The notes under the pieces were generated by a model, which had not been told where the DNA came from, made no database searches, and worked only from the letters and a program-made list of their open reading frames with translations. The position numbers were made by a program, and so were the translations under genes. A DNA stretch of 64,000 nucleotides from Halomonas aestuarii (GTDB taxonomy: Bacteria > Pseudomonadota > Gammaproteobacteria > Pseudomonadales > Halomonadaceae): contig NZ_CP018139.1 of assembly GCF_001886615.1 (NCBI RefSeq), forward strand, positions 2,232,001 through 2,296,000, in the 5' to 3' direction. Below, in pieces: positions 29,738 to 37,498 of the stretch (position 1 is the stretch's first letter; each line of letters opens with the position of its first letter).

Positions 29738-29755
29738 GGCAGCCTGTGGGCAGGA

Positions 29756-30055
29756 TCAGGGAAGGACCTTCTTGAACGGCTTCACGGTCACCTGGGCGTA
29801 GACGCCGGCGATCATGTAGGGGTCGGCATCGGCCCAGGCCTGGGCGCTTTCCAGGTCATCGAACTCGGCGACGACCAGGCTGCCGGTGAAGCCGGCCTCG
29901 CCCGGGTCCTCGCTGTCGATGGCGGGGTGGGGGCCGGCCAGCACCAGGCGGCCCTCGTCGCGCAGCGCCTCGAGGCGGGCCAGGTGGTCCGGGCGGGCGG
30001 ACAGGCGCCGCTCCAGGCTGTTGTTCACATCTTCACTGATGATGGCGTAGAGCAT
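29756..30055 (-). CDS. yciI: YciI family protein
   Basis: 99 aa YciI-like protein (ferredoxin-like dimeric fold). Visible: start [17 protein letters not shown], the conserved His/Asp pair in [23 protein letters not shown], a [23 protein letters not shown] block and C-terminal VKPFKKVLP. The ATG at 30055 fits the family; upstream frame extension is non-conserved. Catalytic role unknown for most members. Neighbours include rnm and yciO, also found near yciI in enterobacteria, which supports the call. Confidence 0.9.
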   Translation of the reverse strand: MLYAIISEDVNNSLERRLSARPDHLARLEALRDEGRLVLAGPHPAIDSEDPGEAGFTGSLVVAEFDDLESAQAWADADPYMIAGVYAQVTVKPFKKVLP

Positions 30056-30174
30056 CTCGATTCGTCCTCGGTGGTGGGCGGCTCGCGCCGCGACTGCACG
30101 GCGCCCGGCATTGACCGTCATCGGTCCTGCGAGCACCATGGCGAGATATTCTGACAAAGTCACCTGCCGGCGTC

Positions 30175-31077
30175 ATGCCCATGACAGCACCCCCCGCGCG
30201 TTTCGAGGGCGAGCCTCTCACCATCGACCTGCACATGCACTCCACGGCCTCCGACGGCGCCCTGCCGCCGGCCGAGGTGGTGTCGCTGTGCCGGGCCAGG
30301 GGGCTGACCCTGATGGCGCTCACCGACCATGACACCATGGTCGGCATCGACGAGGCCCAGGCCGCCGCCCGGCAGGAGGGCATCGGGTTGATTCCCGGCA
30401 CCGAACTCTCGACGCAATGGCGCGGCATCAACATCCACGTGGTGGGGCTGCTCCCCGAGGGCCCCCGCGGCGACCTGGTGGAGGGCCTGGCCGCCCAGGC
30501 CGAGGCCCGCGAGCAGCGCTCCTGGCGCATCGCCGAGCGACTCGAGAAGATCGGCCTGCGCGATGCCCTGGCCCGGGCCCGCGAGCAGGCCGGGTCCGAT
30601 CGCCCCCTGGGGCGGCCTGACTTCGCCAGGGCGCTGGTGGCGGCGGGGCTGGTGCCCGACATCGGCAGTGCCTTCAAGAAGCACCTCGGCAACGGCAAGG
30701 CCGGCGACATCAAGGCCCACTGGCCCTTCCTCGCCACGGCGGTGGCCTGGATCCTCGACGCCGGCGGGGTGGCGGTGCTCGCCCATCCGCTGCGCCACGG
30801 CCTGACCCGACGCAAGCGCGGGCTGCTGCTCGATGACTTCGCCGCCGCCGGCGGCCAGGCCGCGGAGCTGGTCAGCGGCTTCCAGAACGCCGACGTGACC
30901 CGCGACCTGGCGCGCCAGCTCCAGGAGCGCGAGCTCTACGGCTCGGTGGGGAGCGACTTCCACTTTCCCGGCGGCCACCTGTCGCCGGGCAGCATGAGCC
31001 CCGTGCCGCGCACGGCCACGCCGCCGGTGTGGACCCACCCGCGCCTGGCCGGCATCGCCGCGTCGGCCGCCGCCTGA
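30175..31077 (+). CDS. rnm: PHP-domain 5'-3' exoribonuclease / nucleoside bisphosphate phosphatase (RNase AM)
   Basis: 300 aa PHP-domain metal hydrolase of the YciV/Rnm family, which trims 5' ends of rRNA and small RNA fragments and hydrolyses 3',5'-nucleotides. Metal-binding blocks are visible: DLHMHSTASDG near the N-terminus, ALTDHDT, GTELST, the middle AHPLRHGLTRRK and C-terminal GSDFHFPG. It is followed by yciO, as in E. coli (yciV-yciO). Two nearby ATGs (30175, 30181) are possible starts. It is divergent from yciI. Confidence 0.9.
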   Translation: MPMTAPPARFEGEPLTIDLHMHSTASDGALPPAEVVSLCRARGLTLMALTDHDTMVGIDEAQAAARQEGIGLIPGTELSTQWRGINIHVVGLLPEGPRGDLVEGLAAQAEAREQRSWRIAERLEKIGLRDALARAREQAGSDRPLGRPDFARALVAAGLVPDIGSAFKKHLGNGKAGDIKAHWPFLATAVAWILDAGGVAVLAHPLRHGLTRRKRGLLLDDFAAAGGQAAELVSGFQNADVTRDLARQLQERELYGSVGSDFHFPGGHLSPGSMSPVPRTATPPVWTHPRLAGIAASAAA

Positions 31078-31104
31078 GACCGGCGGGCGGAATCGCGACG
31101 CGCT

Positions 31105-31140
31105 AGAGTGACAGACACCTCAAGAGTGACAGAGACCTTA
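31105..31140. repeat. Tandem 18-bp direct repeat upstream of yciO
   Basis: AGAGTGACAGACACCTCA and AGAGTGACAGAGACCTTA are head-to-tail copies matching at 16 of 18 bases. They fill the gap between rnm and the yciO start (28 bases downstream). Each unit contains GTGACAGA. Possibly a regulator site; no known consensus recognised. Confidence 0.75.
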
Positions 31141-31167
31141 CGACCGGCCACCGAACAGGGAACGCGA

Positions 31168-31791
31168 ATGAGCCAGTTCTTCCAGATCCATCCCGACAAT
31201 CCCCAGAAGCGCCTGATCGACCAGGCGATCCAGATCATCCGTGGTGGCGGGGTCATCGCCTACCCGACCGACTCCGGCTACGCCCTGGGGTGCCACCTGG
31301 GCGACAAGAAGGCCATCGAGAAGATCAAGTGGCTGCGTTCGCTGGACGACAAGCACAACTTCACCCTGGTCTGCTCGGATCTCTCGGAGATCGGCACCTA
31401 CGCCAAGGTGGATAACGCGGTCTTCCGGCTGCTCAAGGCCCACACTCCGGGGGCCTATACCTTCATCCTGGACGCCACCAGCGAGGTGCCGCGGCTGCTG
31501 CTGCATCCCAAACGCCGCTCCATCGGTGTGCGGGTGCCGGACCATGCCATCACCCGGGCCCTGCTCGGCGCCCTGGGCGAGCCGCTGATGAGCGTCACCC
31601 TGATCCCGGTGGGAGATGAGCTGCCGATGACCGACGCCGAGGAGATCCGCGAGCGCTTCGGGGCGCACCTCGACCTGGTCATCGATGGCGGCGCCTGCCA
31701 CCTGGAGCCCACCAGCGTGATCGACCTGCGCGACCTGCCGCCGAAGATCCTCCGCGAGGGCCGCGGCGACATCACCCCCTTCCAGGCCTGA
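31168..31791 (+). CDS. yciO: YciO family protein (Sua5/YrdC-like)
   Basis: 207 aa YrdC/Sua5-like domain protein. The family synthesises threonylcarbamoyl-AMP in tRNA t6A formation; YciO itself has an unclear or weak activity. Seen: YPTDSGYALGC (KxR...SxN-type nucleotide pocket region), KIKWLRSLDDKHNFTLVCSDLSEI, GAYTFILDATSEVPRLL, RSIGVRVPDH, SVTLIP and the C-terminal EPTSVIDL. The ATG at 31168 is the family start. Upstream are the tandem 18-bp repeats. Likely co-transcribed with rnm. Confidence 0.92.
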   Translation: MSQFFQIHPDNPQKRLIDQAIQIIRGGGVIAYPTDSGYALGCHLGDKKAIEKIKWLRSLDDKHNFTLVCSDLSEIGTYAKVDNAVFRLLKAHTPGAYTFILDATSEVPRLLLHPKRRSIGVRVPDHAITRALLGALGEPLMSVTLIPVGDELPMTDAEEIRERFGAHLDLVIDGGACHLEPTSVIDLRDLPPKILREGRGDITPFQA

Positions 31792-31805
31792 TCCCCACCG
31801 CCGGT

Positions 31806-32738
31806 TCAGCGTGCCGGCGGCGGCTCTTCCTCGTCATCGTCCGCCTCCTCGCGAGCCTGCCACCAGGCCTCCTGGGCCTTGTCGCTCAGGTGCGGGTCGG
31901 GCGTGTTCTCGTCCAGCCAGGTGCCGCAGCGCAGGCAGTACCTTGCACGCTGCTCGTGACGGTCATGGCCACAGCCAGGACAGGCCTCGTCGGAGTAGCG
32001 GTCGGCGCGGATCGAGCGGATCACCTCCGCGGAGAAGACCCCGGTGGGCACCGCGATGATCGAGTAGCCGATCAGCATCACCATCACCGATATCGCCTGG
32101 CCCAGCGGGGTCACCGGCACGATATCGCCGTAACCCACCGTGGTGAGGGTGACGATGGCCCAGTAGATCGCCGTGGGAATGCTGGTGAAGCCGGCTTCCC
32201 GGGGCTCGATCAGGTAGACGATCGAGGCGAAGATGGTCACCAGCATGAACACCGTGAACAGGAACAGGAAGATCTGGTGGCTGCTGCGTTTCAGGGCGCC
32301 CACCAGCAGCCGCCCCTCGCCGACGAACTCCATCAGGCGCAGCACCCGGAAGATGCGCAGGGTGCGCAGCAGGCGGACCATCACCAGAGTCTGGGCGCCG
32401 GGCACGATCAGCGTCAGCCAGGTGGGCAGGATGGCGATGACGTCGACCATCCCGTAGAAGCTCTTCAGGTACTGAAGCGGGCGCTCGAGGCAGTAGAGGC
32501 GGACCGCCAGTTCGAGGGTGAAGGCGATGGTGAAGCCCCACTCCAGCCAGAAGAACCAGGTGCCGTAGTCGGCGCGCAGGCTCTCGATGCTCTCCAGCAT
32601 CACCACCAGCACGCTGGTCAGGATCGCCGCAATCAGCGCGATATCGAAGCCCTTGGCCAGCGGGGTGTCGGACTCGAAGATGATCTGGAAGACCCGGGTG
32701 CGAAGGCCTTCGCCGGCGGGCTTGGGGTGGTGGTTCAC
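31806..32738 (-). CDS. Voltage-gated potassium channel with C-terminal zinc ribbon
   Basis: 310 aa six-helix Kv-type channel. S1-S4 include an Arg-rich S4 (RLLRTLRIFRVLRL, about 122-135), the pore loop has the selectivity filter TVGYGD (200-205), and S6 follows. After S6 a cytoplasmic tail carries a four-Cys zinc ribbon (CPGC at 253-256, CLRC at 268-271) instead of a KTN/RCK domain, then an acidic Glu/Asp-rich end. Likely role: potassium efflux and membrane potential control, relevant in a halophile. Ligand-binding or sensory role of the ribbon is unknown. It converges with yciO. Confidence 0.9.
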   Translation of the reverse strand: MNHHPKPAGEGLRTRVFQIIFESDTPLAKGFDIALIAAILTSVLVVMLESIESLRADYGTWFFWLEWGFTIAFTLELAVRLYCLERPLQYLKSFYGMVDVIAILPTWLTLIVPGAQTLVMVRLLRTLRIFRVLRLMEFVGEGRLLVGALKRSSHQIFLFLFTVFMLVTIFASIVYLIEPREAGFTSIPTAIYWAIVTLTTVGYGDIVPVTPLGQAISVMVMLIGYSIIAVPTGVFSAEVIRSIRADRYSDEACPGCGHDRHEQRARYCLRCGTWLDENTPDPHLSDKAQEAWWQAREEADDDEEEPPPAR

Positions 32739-32783
32739 GGGGTTCGTCCTTGTGGTGGCGGGCCCGGGCCTGGGGAGGTTCGA

Positions 32784-33668
32784 TCAGGCCAGGTCGACGT
32801 CGCCTTGCCGTCGGCGGGCCAGCCGCAGCAGCCGGCGCCCGACCTCCGGGGTCAGCCAGGGCGAGGTGGAAAGCGCCTCGACCAGCCGGCGGGCGTCGTC
32901 ACGTCCTGGCGCCTCGTCAGGGGCATCATCGCCCAGTTCCGCCAGCCGTTGGAAGGCCCGGCGTGCCTCGCCGCGCCAGGCGTCGACGCCGGTGTCCGCC
33001 AGGGCATCCAGCGCCACGCTGGCGCGATGCAGCCAGCTCGCGGGGTCGCTGGCCTCGGGCAGGCCCCAGTCGCCGCCGAGCAGGGCGCCGCCCCGGGCCG
33101 CCTTGCTCGTGTCCGAGGGCCGCAGGGCCACCGAGTCGGCCAGGGCCTCGGCCAGTGACCAGAGGGCGTCCGGGGTGCCCGCCTTGAGCTCGAGCTCCAG
33201 CTCGCGGATCGCCACGACCCGCTCGCCCGCCCGGATCTCGCCGATATCCAGGGCGAGCTCGATGGTCGCCTCCCGGTCCTCGAGCCACCAGGTCTCGCGC
33301 ACGAAGTCGGTGGCGAAGCGGGGTACCAGGCGCTCGAGCAGGCCGTCATCCCGCCCGGCCATGGGGGGCAGCCCGGCCAGTCCCTGGAGATCCAGGCCCG
33401 GGCCTTCCACCTCCCACTCCCACTCGCCGCGGGTGGACAGGCCGCCGCCGCCCTGGCCCCGCGTCTTGAGGGTCTGCAGCAGCCGGTCGTCGGCGCGGCG
33501 CAGGCGCAGTGCCATGCGGGCCCGCTCCAGGTCGCCCTCGGGGGTGTCGAAATAGGTGTTGCCCAGGTGCGTGACCGTCGGCGCCAGGGCGGCCAGGCGG
33601 GGGTGGCGGCGCAGGGCCTCGGGGGCCTCGGCCCCCAGGGCCAGCTTGAGCTCGATCTCGTCTGCCAT
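32784..33668 (-). CDS. CYTH domain protein (triphosphate tunnel metalloenzyme, YgiF-like)
   Basis: 294 aa. The N-terminal half is a CYTH/TTM domain with the hallmark EIELKL at residues 4-9, LGNTYFDTP, ALRLRR, LQTLKTRG and GEWEWEVEG. These Glu/Lys/Arg strands line the triphosphate tunnel, so inorganic triphosphatase activity is likely. The C-terminal about 110 residues are helical and may be a shortened CHAD-like domain; full CYTH-CHAD proteins such as YgiF are over 400 aa. Divergent from the DUF47/Pit phosphate genes, which fits polyphosphate or triphosphate metabolism. Exact substrate is not determined. Confidence 0.85.
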   Translation of the reverse strand: MADEIELKLALGAEAPEALRRHPRLAALAPTVTHLGNTYFDTPEGDLERARMALRLRRADDRLLQTLKTRGQGGGGLSTRGEWEWEVEGPGLDLQGLAGLPPMAGRDDGLLERLVPRFATDFVRETWWLEDREATIELALDIGEIRAGERVVAIRELELELKAGTPDALWSLAEALADSVALRPSDTSKAARGGALLGGDWGLPEASDPASWLHRASVALDALADTGVDAWRGEARRAFQRLAELGDDAPDEAPGRDDARRLVEALSTSPWLTPEVGRRLLRLARRRQGDVDLA

Positions 33669-33710
33669 CGGGGTGCCACCTCGGTTTGATGAACAATGGA
33701 TGAATTTGTC

Positions 33711-33739
33711 ATGACGATGGGGGCCTCAGTCACTATACT
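33711..33739 (+). promoter_or_regulatory. Candidate promoter of the DUF47-pit operon
   Basis: TATACT (33734-33739) is a good -10; ATGACG (33711-33716) is a weak -35 at 17 bases. A small dyad TCAGT...ACTGA (33727-33742) straddles the -10 and could be an operator. Confidence 0.45.
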
Positions 33740-33773
33740 GACGCCGCCATTTTTCCAGGTTCATAGATGCCCC

Positions 33774-34454
33774 ATGGTGACATCCAATCCCTTCTCCGCG
33801 ATGTTCGGCCGCTCGCCATTCCATCCGCTGCTGGCCCATATCGTCAAGGCCAACGCCTGTGCGGACGAGCTGCTGCCCTTCTTCGAGGCCTCCCTCGAGG
33901 GTGACTGGGAGACCGCCGAGCAGCATCGCGAGACCATCACGCGCCTCGAGCACGAGGCCGACGAACTCAAGACCGAGCTGCGTCTCAACCTGCCCAACAC
34001 CATGTTCCTGCCGGTGTCGCGCTCCGACCTGCTCGACCTGATCAGCGTCCAGGACAAGATCGCCAACAAGGTCCGCGACATCACCGGCATCATGCTCGGC
34101 CGCCGGATGCAGGTGCCCCAGGAGCTGGCCCAGCCGATGCGCGACTACATCCATACCGCGGTGTCCTGCGTGGCCCAGGCGCGTCATGCCCTGGAAGAGC
34201 TCAAGGACCTGCTCGAGTCCGGCTTCGGGCGCAACGTCTCCGACGTGATGCAGAAGCTGATCCGCGAGCTGCACGTGCTCGAGCAGCAGGCCGACAGCCA
34301 GCAGGTGGCGATCCGCCGCCAGCTGTTCGAGCTGGAGGAGCGCCTGCCGCCGGTGGACGTGATGTTCCTCTACAAGATCATCGACGGGGTGGGCGAGCTC
34401 TCCGACCGCGCGGAGCGCGTCGGCAGCCGCCTGCAGATCATGACGGCCAACTGA
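33774..34454 (+). CDS. DUF47 / TIGR00153 family Pit accessory protein
   Basis: 226 aa all-helical PhoU-like protein (DUF47, TIGR00153) that regularly precedes a Pit phosphate transporter and is thought to modulate it. Seen: SPFHPLLAHIVKANACADEL, TITRLEHEADELKTELRLNL and RSDLLDLISVQDKIANKVRDI with acidic helix faces that bind metals in PhoU relatives. Start chosen at ATG 33774 (MVTSNPFSAMFGRSPF, family-like). pit follows after 73 bases with a hairpin in between. Confidence 0.92.
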   Translation: MVTSNPFSAMFGRSPFHPLLAHIVKANACADELLPFFEASLEGDWETAEQHRETITRLEHEADELKTELRLNLPNTMFLPVSRSDLLDLISVQDKIANKVRDITGIMLGRRMQVPQELAQPMRDYIHTAVSCVAQARHALEELKDLLESGFGRNVSDVMQKLIRELHVLEQQADSQQVAIRRQLFELEERLPPVDVMFLYKIIDGVGELSDRAERVGSRLQIMTAN

Positions 34455-34461
34455 ACGAAGC

Positions 34462-34482
34462 GGCCCCGGCACCACCGGGGCC
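34462..34482 (+). terminator. Intergenic hairpin between DUF47 gene and pit
   Basis: GGCCCCGG-CACCA-CCGGGGCC, eight-base perfect arms, seven bases after the DUF47 stop. Without a long T-tract (TCGTCGTTT) it probably attenuates or protects rather than fully stops transcription into pit. Confidence 0.5.
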
Positions 34483-34527
34483 TCGTCGTTTCGACTTTCT
34501 TCTGACCGCAAAAAGGGAACCCTCCCT

Positions 34528-35793
34528 ATGTCGATCATTGCGCAGCACGGCGATATCTTCATCATCCTCGCCTGTCTCTTCGGCTTCTTCATGGCCTGGG
34601 GCGTCGGGGCCAACGACGTGGCCAACGCCATGGGCACCTCGGTGGGCTCAAGGGCCATCACCATCAAGCAGGCGATCATCATCGCCGTGATCTTCGAGTT
34701 CCTCGGTGCCTGGCTGGCCGGCGGCGAGGTCACCGATACCGTCCGCAAGGGCATCATCGACCCCCAGCTGCTGCAGGGCGAGCCCCAGCTGCTCGTCTAC
34801 GGCATGCTTTCCGCCCTGCTGGCGGCGGCCACCTGGCTGCTGGTCGCCTCCACGAAGGGCTGGCCGGTCTCCACCACCCACTCCATCGTCGGCGCCATTG
34901 TCGGCTTCGCGGTGGCGGGCCTCGGGGCGGGCTCCGTGGACTGGGGCTCGGTGGGCAAGATCGCCGCCAGCTGGGTGGTCTCGCCGCTGCTGGCAGGGAC
35001 CATCGCCTTCACCCTCTTCAAGTCGGTCCAGCACCTGATCTTCGAGGCCAGGGATCCCTTCGCCGCCGCCAAGCGCTACGTGCCGATGTATGTCTTCCTG
35101 GTCGGCTTCGCCGTGGTGATGGTGACCCTCACCAAGGGCCTCAAGCACATCGGCCTGCACCTGAGCTTCGGCACCAGCCTGCTGCTCGCCATCCTCGCCG
35201 GCCTGGTGATCGCCGCGATCGGCGTGGCCATGGAGCGCCGCGTCAAAGCCACCAACCGTCAGGCCGACCAGTTCGGCTTCAGCGGCGTGGAGCGGGTCTT
35301 CGGCGTGCTGATGATCTTCACCGCCTGCGCCATGGCCTTCGCCCACGGTTCCAACGACGTGGCCAACGCCGTGGGCCCGCTGGCGGCGGTGATCAACGTG
35401 GTCCAGGCCGGCGGCGAGATCGAGGGCGCTTCCATGGTGCCCTGGTGGGTGCTGGTGCTGGGCGGCGGCGGCATCGTCGTCGGCCTGATCACCTATGGCC
35501 ACAAGGTCATCGCCACGGTCGGCACCGGCATCACCGAGCTCACCCCGAGCCGTGGCTTCGCCGCCACCCTCGCGGCGGCCACCACCGTGGTGCTGGCCTC
35601 GGGCACCGGCCTGCCGATCTCCACCACCCACACCCTGGTCGGTGCGGTGCTGGGCGTGGGCCTGGCCCGCGGCATGGCGGCGCTCAACCTGCGGGTCATC
35701 GGCACCATCGCCATGTCCTGGCTGATCACCCTGCCGGCCGGGGCCGGGCTCTCGATCCTGTTCTTCTTCATGTTCAAGGGCATGTTCGGCTAG
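34528..35793 (+). CDS. pit: Inorganic phosphate transporter, PiT family
   Basis: 421 aa low-affinity phosphate/cation symporter. The duplicated PiT signature is present: GANDVANAMGTSVGS near the N-terminus and GSNDVANAVGPLA in the second half. GWPVSTTHSIVGAIVG and GLPISTTHTLVGAVLG are the matching repeats after each. About ten hydrophobic helices. The upstream DUF47 gene is its usual regulator, and it ends at a strong terminator. Na+ versus H+ coupling cannot be read from the sequence. Confidence 0.94.
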   Translation: MSIIAQHGDIFIILACLFGFFMAWGVGANDVANAMGTSVGSRAITIKQAIIIAVIFEFLGAWLAGGEVTDTVRKGIIDPQLLQGEPQLLVYGMLSALLAAATWLLVASTKGWPVSTTHSIVGAIVGFAVAGLGAGSVDWGSVGKIAASWVVSPLLAGTIAFTLFKSVQHLIFEARDPFAAAKRYVPMYVFLVGFAVVMVTLTKGLKHIGLHLSFGTSLLLAILAGLVIAAIGVAMERRVKATNRQADQFGFSGVERVFGVLMIFTACAMAFAHGSNDVANAVGPLAAVINVVQAGGEIEGASMVPWWVLVLGGGGIVVGLITYGHKVIATVGTGITELTPSRGFAATLAAATTVVLASGTGLPISTTHTLVGAVLGVGLARGMAALNLRVIGTIAMSWLITLPAGAGLSILFFFMFKGMFG

Positions 35794-35829
35794 GGCACTG
35801 CCTGCCGCAGCACCTGGCGGGCAGCACGG

Positions 35830-35866
35830 ACGGCGGCACCACCCCCTCGGTGGTGCCGCCGTTTTC
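35830..35866 (+). terminator. Intrinsic terminator after pit
   Basis: Perfect 14-bp arms ACGGCGGCACCACC / GGTGGTGCCGCCGT around a CCCTC loop, then TTTC. It starts 37 bases after the pit stop. Confidence 0.85.
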
Positions 35867-35926
35867 TGGGCTCTGGTATAGTGGATTCAGCTTCCCCCTT
35901 CGTTCACCTGCTGCCGGAGTGCGGCC

Positions 35927-37240
35927 TTGGATACTCGTTTCCCCTTCGTCGACTGGTTCCGCAATTCCTCGCCCTATATCAATGCCCATCGGGGGCGAAC
36001 CTTCGTCATCCTGATCGAGGGAGAGGCCATGGCGAGCGGCCGAGGGGAGCAGCTGGTCCAGGACCTGGCCCTGCTGCATACCCTGGGCGTGCGCCTGGTG
36101 GTGGTGTTCGGCATCCGCCCCCAGGTCCAGCAGGCCCTTGACGAGGCGGGGATCGTGCCGACACGGCACCGGGGCCGGTGGGTGGCCGACGAGGCGATCA
36201 TGGCCCGGGTCGAGCGCATCGCCGCCGAGCAGCGGCTGTGGCTGGAGGCGAGGCTCTCGCCGGGCCTGCCCAACACGCCGCTCCACGGGATCGAGATGAC
36301 CGTGGTCTCCGGCAACCTGGTGATGGCCAAGCCCCTGGGCGTGCGCGATGGCGTCGACTTCGACCGCAGCGGCGAGGTGCGCCGGGTGCGCGAACAGGCC
36401 ATCGAGGGCCTGCTCGAGCGGGGAGCCCTGGTGGTGCTGCCGCCGCTGGGCTTCTCCAGCACCGGCGAGGTCTTCGACCTGGATGCCGCCGAGGTGGCGC
36501 GCCATGCCGCCACGGCGCTCGGCGCCGACAAGCTGATCCTGCTCGGCGAGGCGAGCGGGCTGTTCGACCGCAGCGGCCAGCTGCAGCGCCAGCTGACGCC
36601 TGCCGAGGCCGCGCCCCTGCTCAAGCAGGCCGACCCGTCCAGTGAGCTTGCCCGGCATCTCGGGGCGGCCTGCGCCGCGGCTCGCCATGGCGTCGCCCGC
36701 ACCCACCTGCTCTCCTGGCACGACCACGACGCCCTGCTGGGGGAGCTGTTCACCCGCGACGGCGTGGGCACCATGATCACCGAGCATCGCTACGAGCAGC
36801 TTCGTCCGGCGGAGCTCAACGACATCGGCGGGCTGCTGGAGCTGCTCGAGCCGCTGGAGTGGCGTGGCATGCTGGTGCCGCGCTCCCGGGAGCGGCTGGA
36901 GTACGAGATCGACGACTACCTGGTGATCGAGCGCGACGGCATGATCATCGGCTGCGCCGCTCTGCATACCTTCGGCGAGGCCGAGATGGGCGAGCTGGCC
37001 TGCGTGGCCGTGCATGACGACTACCGGGGGGGCGCGCGGGGCGAGCTGCTGCTCGCCGAGATCGAGCGCCGGGCCCGTCGCCTGAGGCTCTCGTCGCTGT
37101 TTGCCCTCACCACCCATACCACCCACTGGTTCTTCGAGCACGGCTTCCGCCTGGCCGACATCGAGGTGCTGCCGACCCTGCGTCGCGACACCTACAATCA
37201 CGCCCGCAAGTCCAAGATCCTGGTCAAGACCCTCGCCTGA
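35927..37240 (+). CDS. argA: N-acetylglutamate synthase ArgA
   Basis: First enzyme of arginine synthesis, acetyl-CoA plus glutamate to N-acetylglutamate. 437 aa: an amino-acid kinase-like N-domain (RTFVILIEGEAM, LVVVFGIRPQV, LIKP-like MAKPLGVRDGVDF, the arginine-binding side) and a C-terminal GNAT domain (IIGCAALHTFGEAEMGELACVAVHDDYRG, HTTHWFFEHGF). The only suitable start is TTG at 35927, nine bases after GGAG. Followed by about 800 bases without a protein gene. Confidence 0.95.
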   Translation: MDTRFPFVDWFRNSSPYINAHRGRTFVILIEGEAMASGRGEQLVQDLALLHTLGVRLVVVFGIRPQVQQALDEAGIVPTRHRGRWVADEAIMARVERIAAEQRLWLEARLSPGLPNTPLHGIEMTVVSGNLVMAKPLGVRDGVDFDRSGEVRRVREQAIEGLLERGALVVLPPLGFSSTGEVFDLDAAEVARHAATALGADKLILLGEASGLFDRSGQLQRQLTPAEAAPLLKQADPSSELARHLGAACAAARHGVARTHLLSWHDHDALLGELFTRDGVGTMITEHRYEQLRPAELNDIGGLLELLEPLEWRGMLVPRSRERLEYEIDDYLVIERDGMIIGCAALHTFGEAEMGELACVAVHDDYRGGARGELLLAEIERRARRLRLSSLFALTTHTTHWFFEHGFRLADIEVLPTLRRDTYNHARKSKILVKTLA

Positions 37241-37346
37241 GCGGCCGGGCTGTCGCCGCGAGGCGTCGCCCGGCCTGGCGGCGTCGCCTTATGGCAACGC
37301 TGTAACCTGTTGATGGTAAATGGGATTCAGATAACCGCGCGAAAGG

Positions 37347-37364
37347 CGTCGCCAACTGGAGACG
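37347..37364. promoter_or_regulatory. GlrR-like enhancer site candidate
   Basis: CGTC-N10-GACG resembles the E. coli GlrR activator site TGTC-N10-GACA with one substitution in each half. It is centred about 143 bases upstream of the predicted sigma54 start point, a normal distance for a bacterial enhancer. Additional TGTCGCC/CGTCGCC half-sites occur at 37251 and 37368. Confidence 0.45.
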
Positions 37365-37438
37365 AAATGTCGCCGTCAAGGCCCGTCTTTTCCCCTTCCG
37401 GCCGTCCACCTTCGGCCATTCCCGCCTCGCCACCATTC

Positions 37439-37451
37439 CAACTTGTTGATA
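37439..37451 (-). promoter_or_regulatory. IHF binding site
   Basis: On the minus strand TATCAACAAGTTG is a perfect match to the IHF core WATCAANNNNTTR, embedded in AT-rich DNA. It lies between the enhancer candidate and the sigma54 promoter, centred about 53 bases upstream of the predicted start point, where DNA bending is useful. Confidence 0.65.
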
Positions 37452-37472
37452 TATATGAAATATACCGATTCC

Positions 37473-37488
37473 TGGCACGCGACTGGCA
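37473..37488 (+). promoter_or_regulatory. Sigma54 (RpoN) -24/-12 promoter
   Basis: TGGCACG-CGAC-TGGCA matches the RpoN consensus TGGCACG-N4-TTGCA at all but one base, with GG at 37474 and GC at 37486 in exact 12-base spacing. Predicted transcription start is about 37498-37500. No protein start follows nearby; the next gene is glrK, 550 bases away. Confidence 0.8.
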
Positions 37489-37498
37489 GTAGACAGGG

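Noticed and set aside
33706..33734. Pho box before the DUF47-pit genes
   Set aside because: TTGTCAT and CAGTCAC are 22 bases apart with no repeat between; the pattern is too weak.
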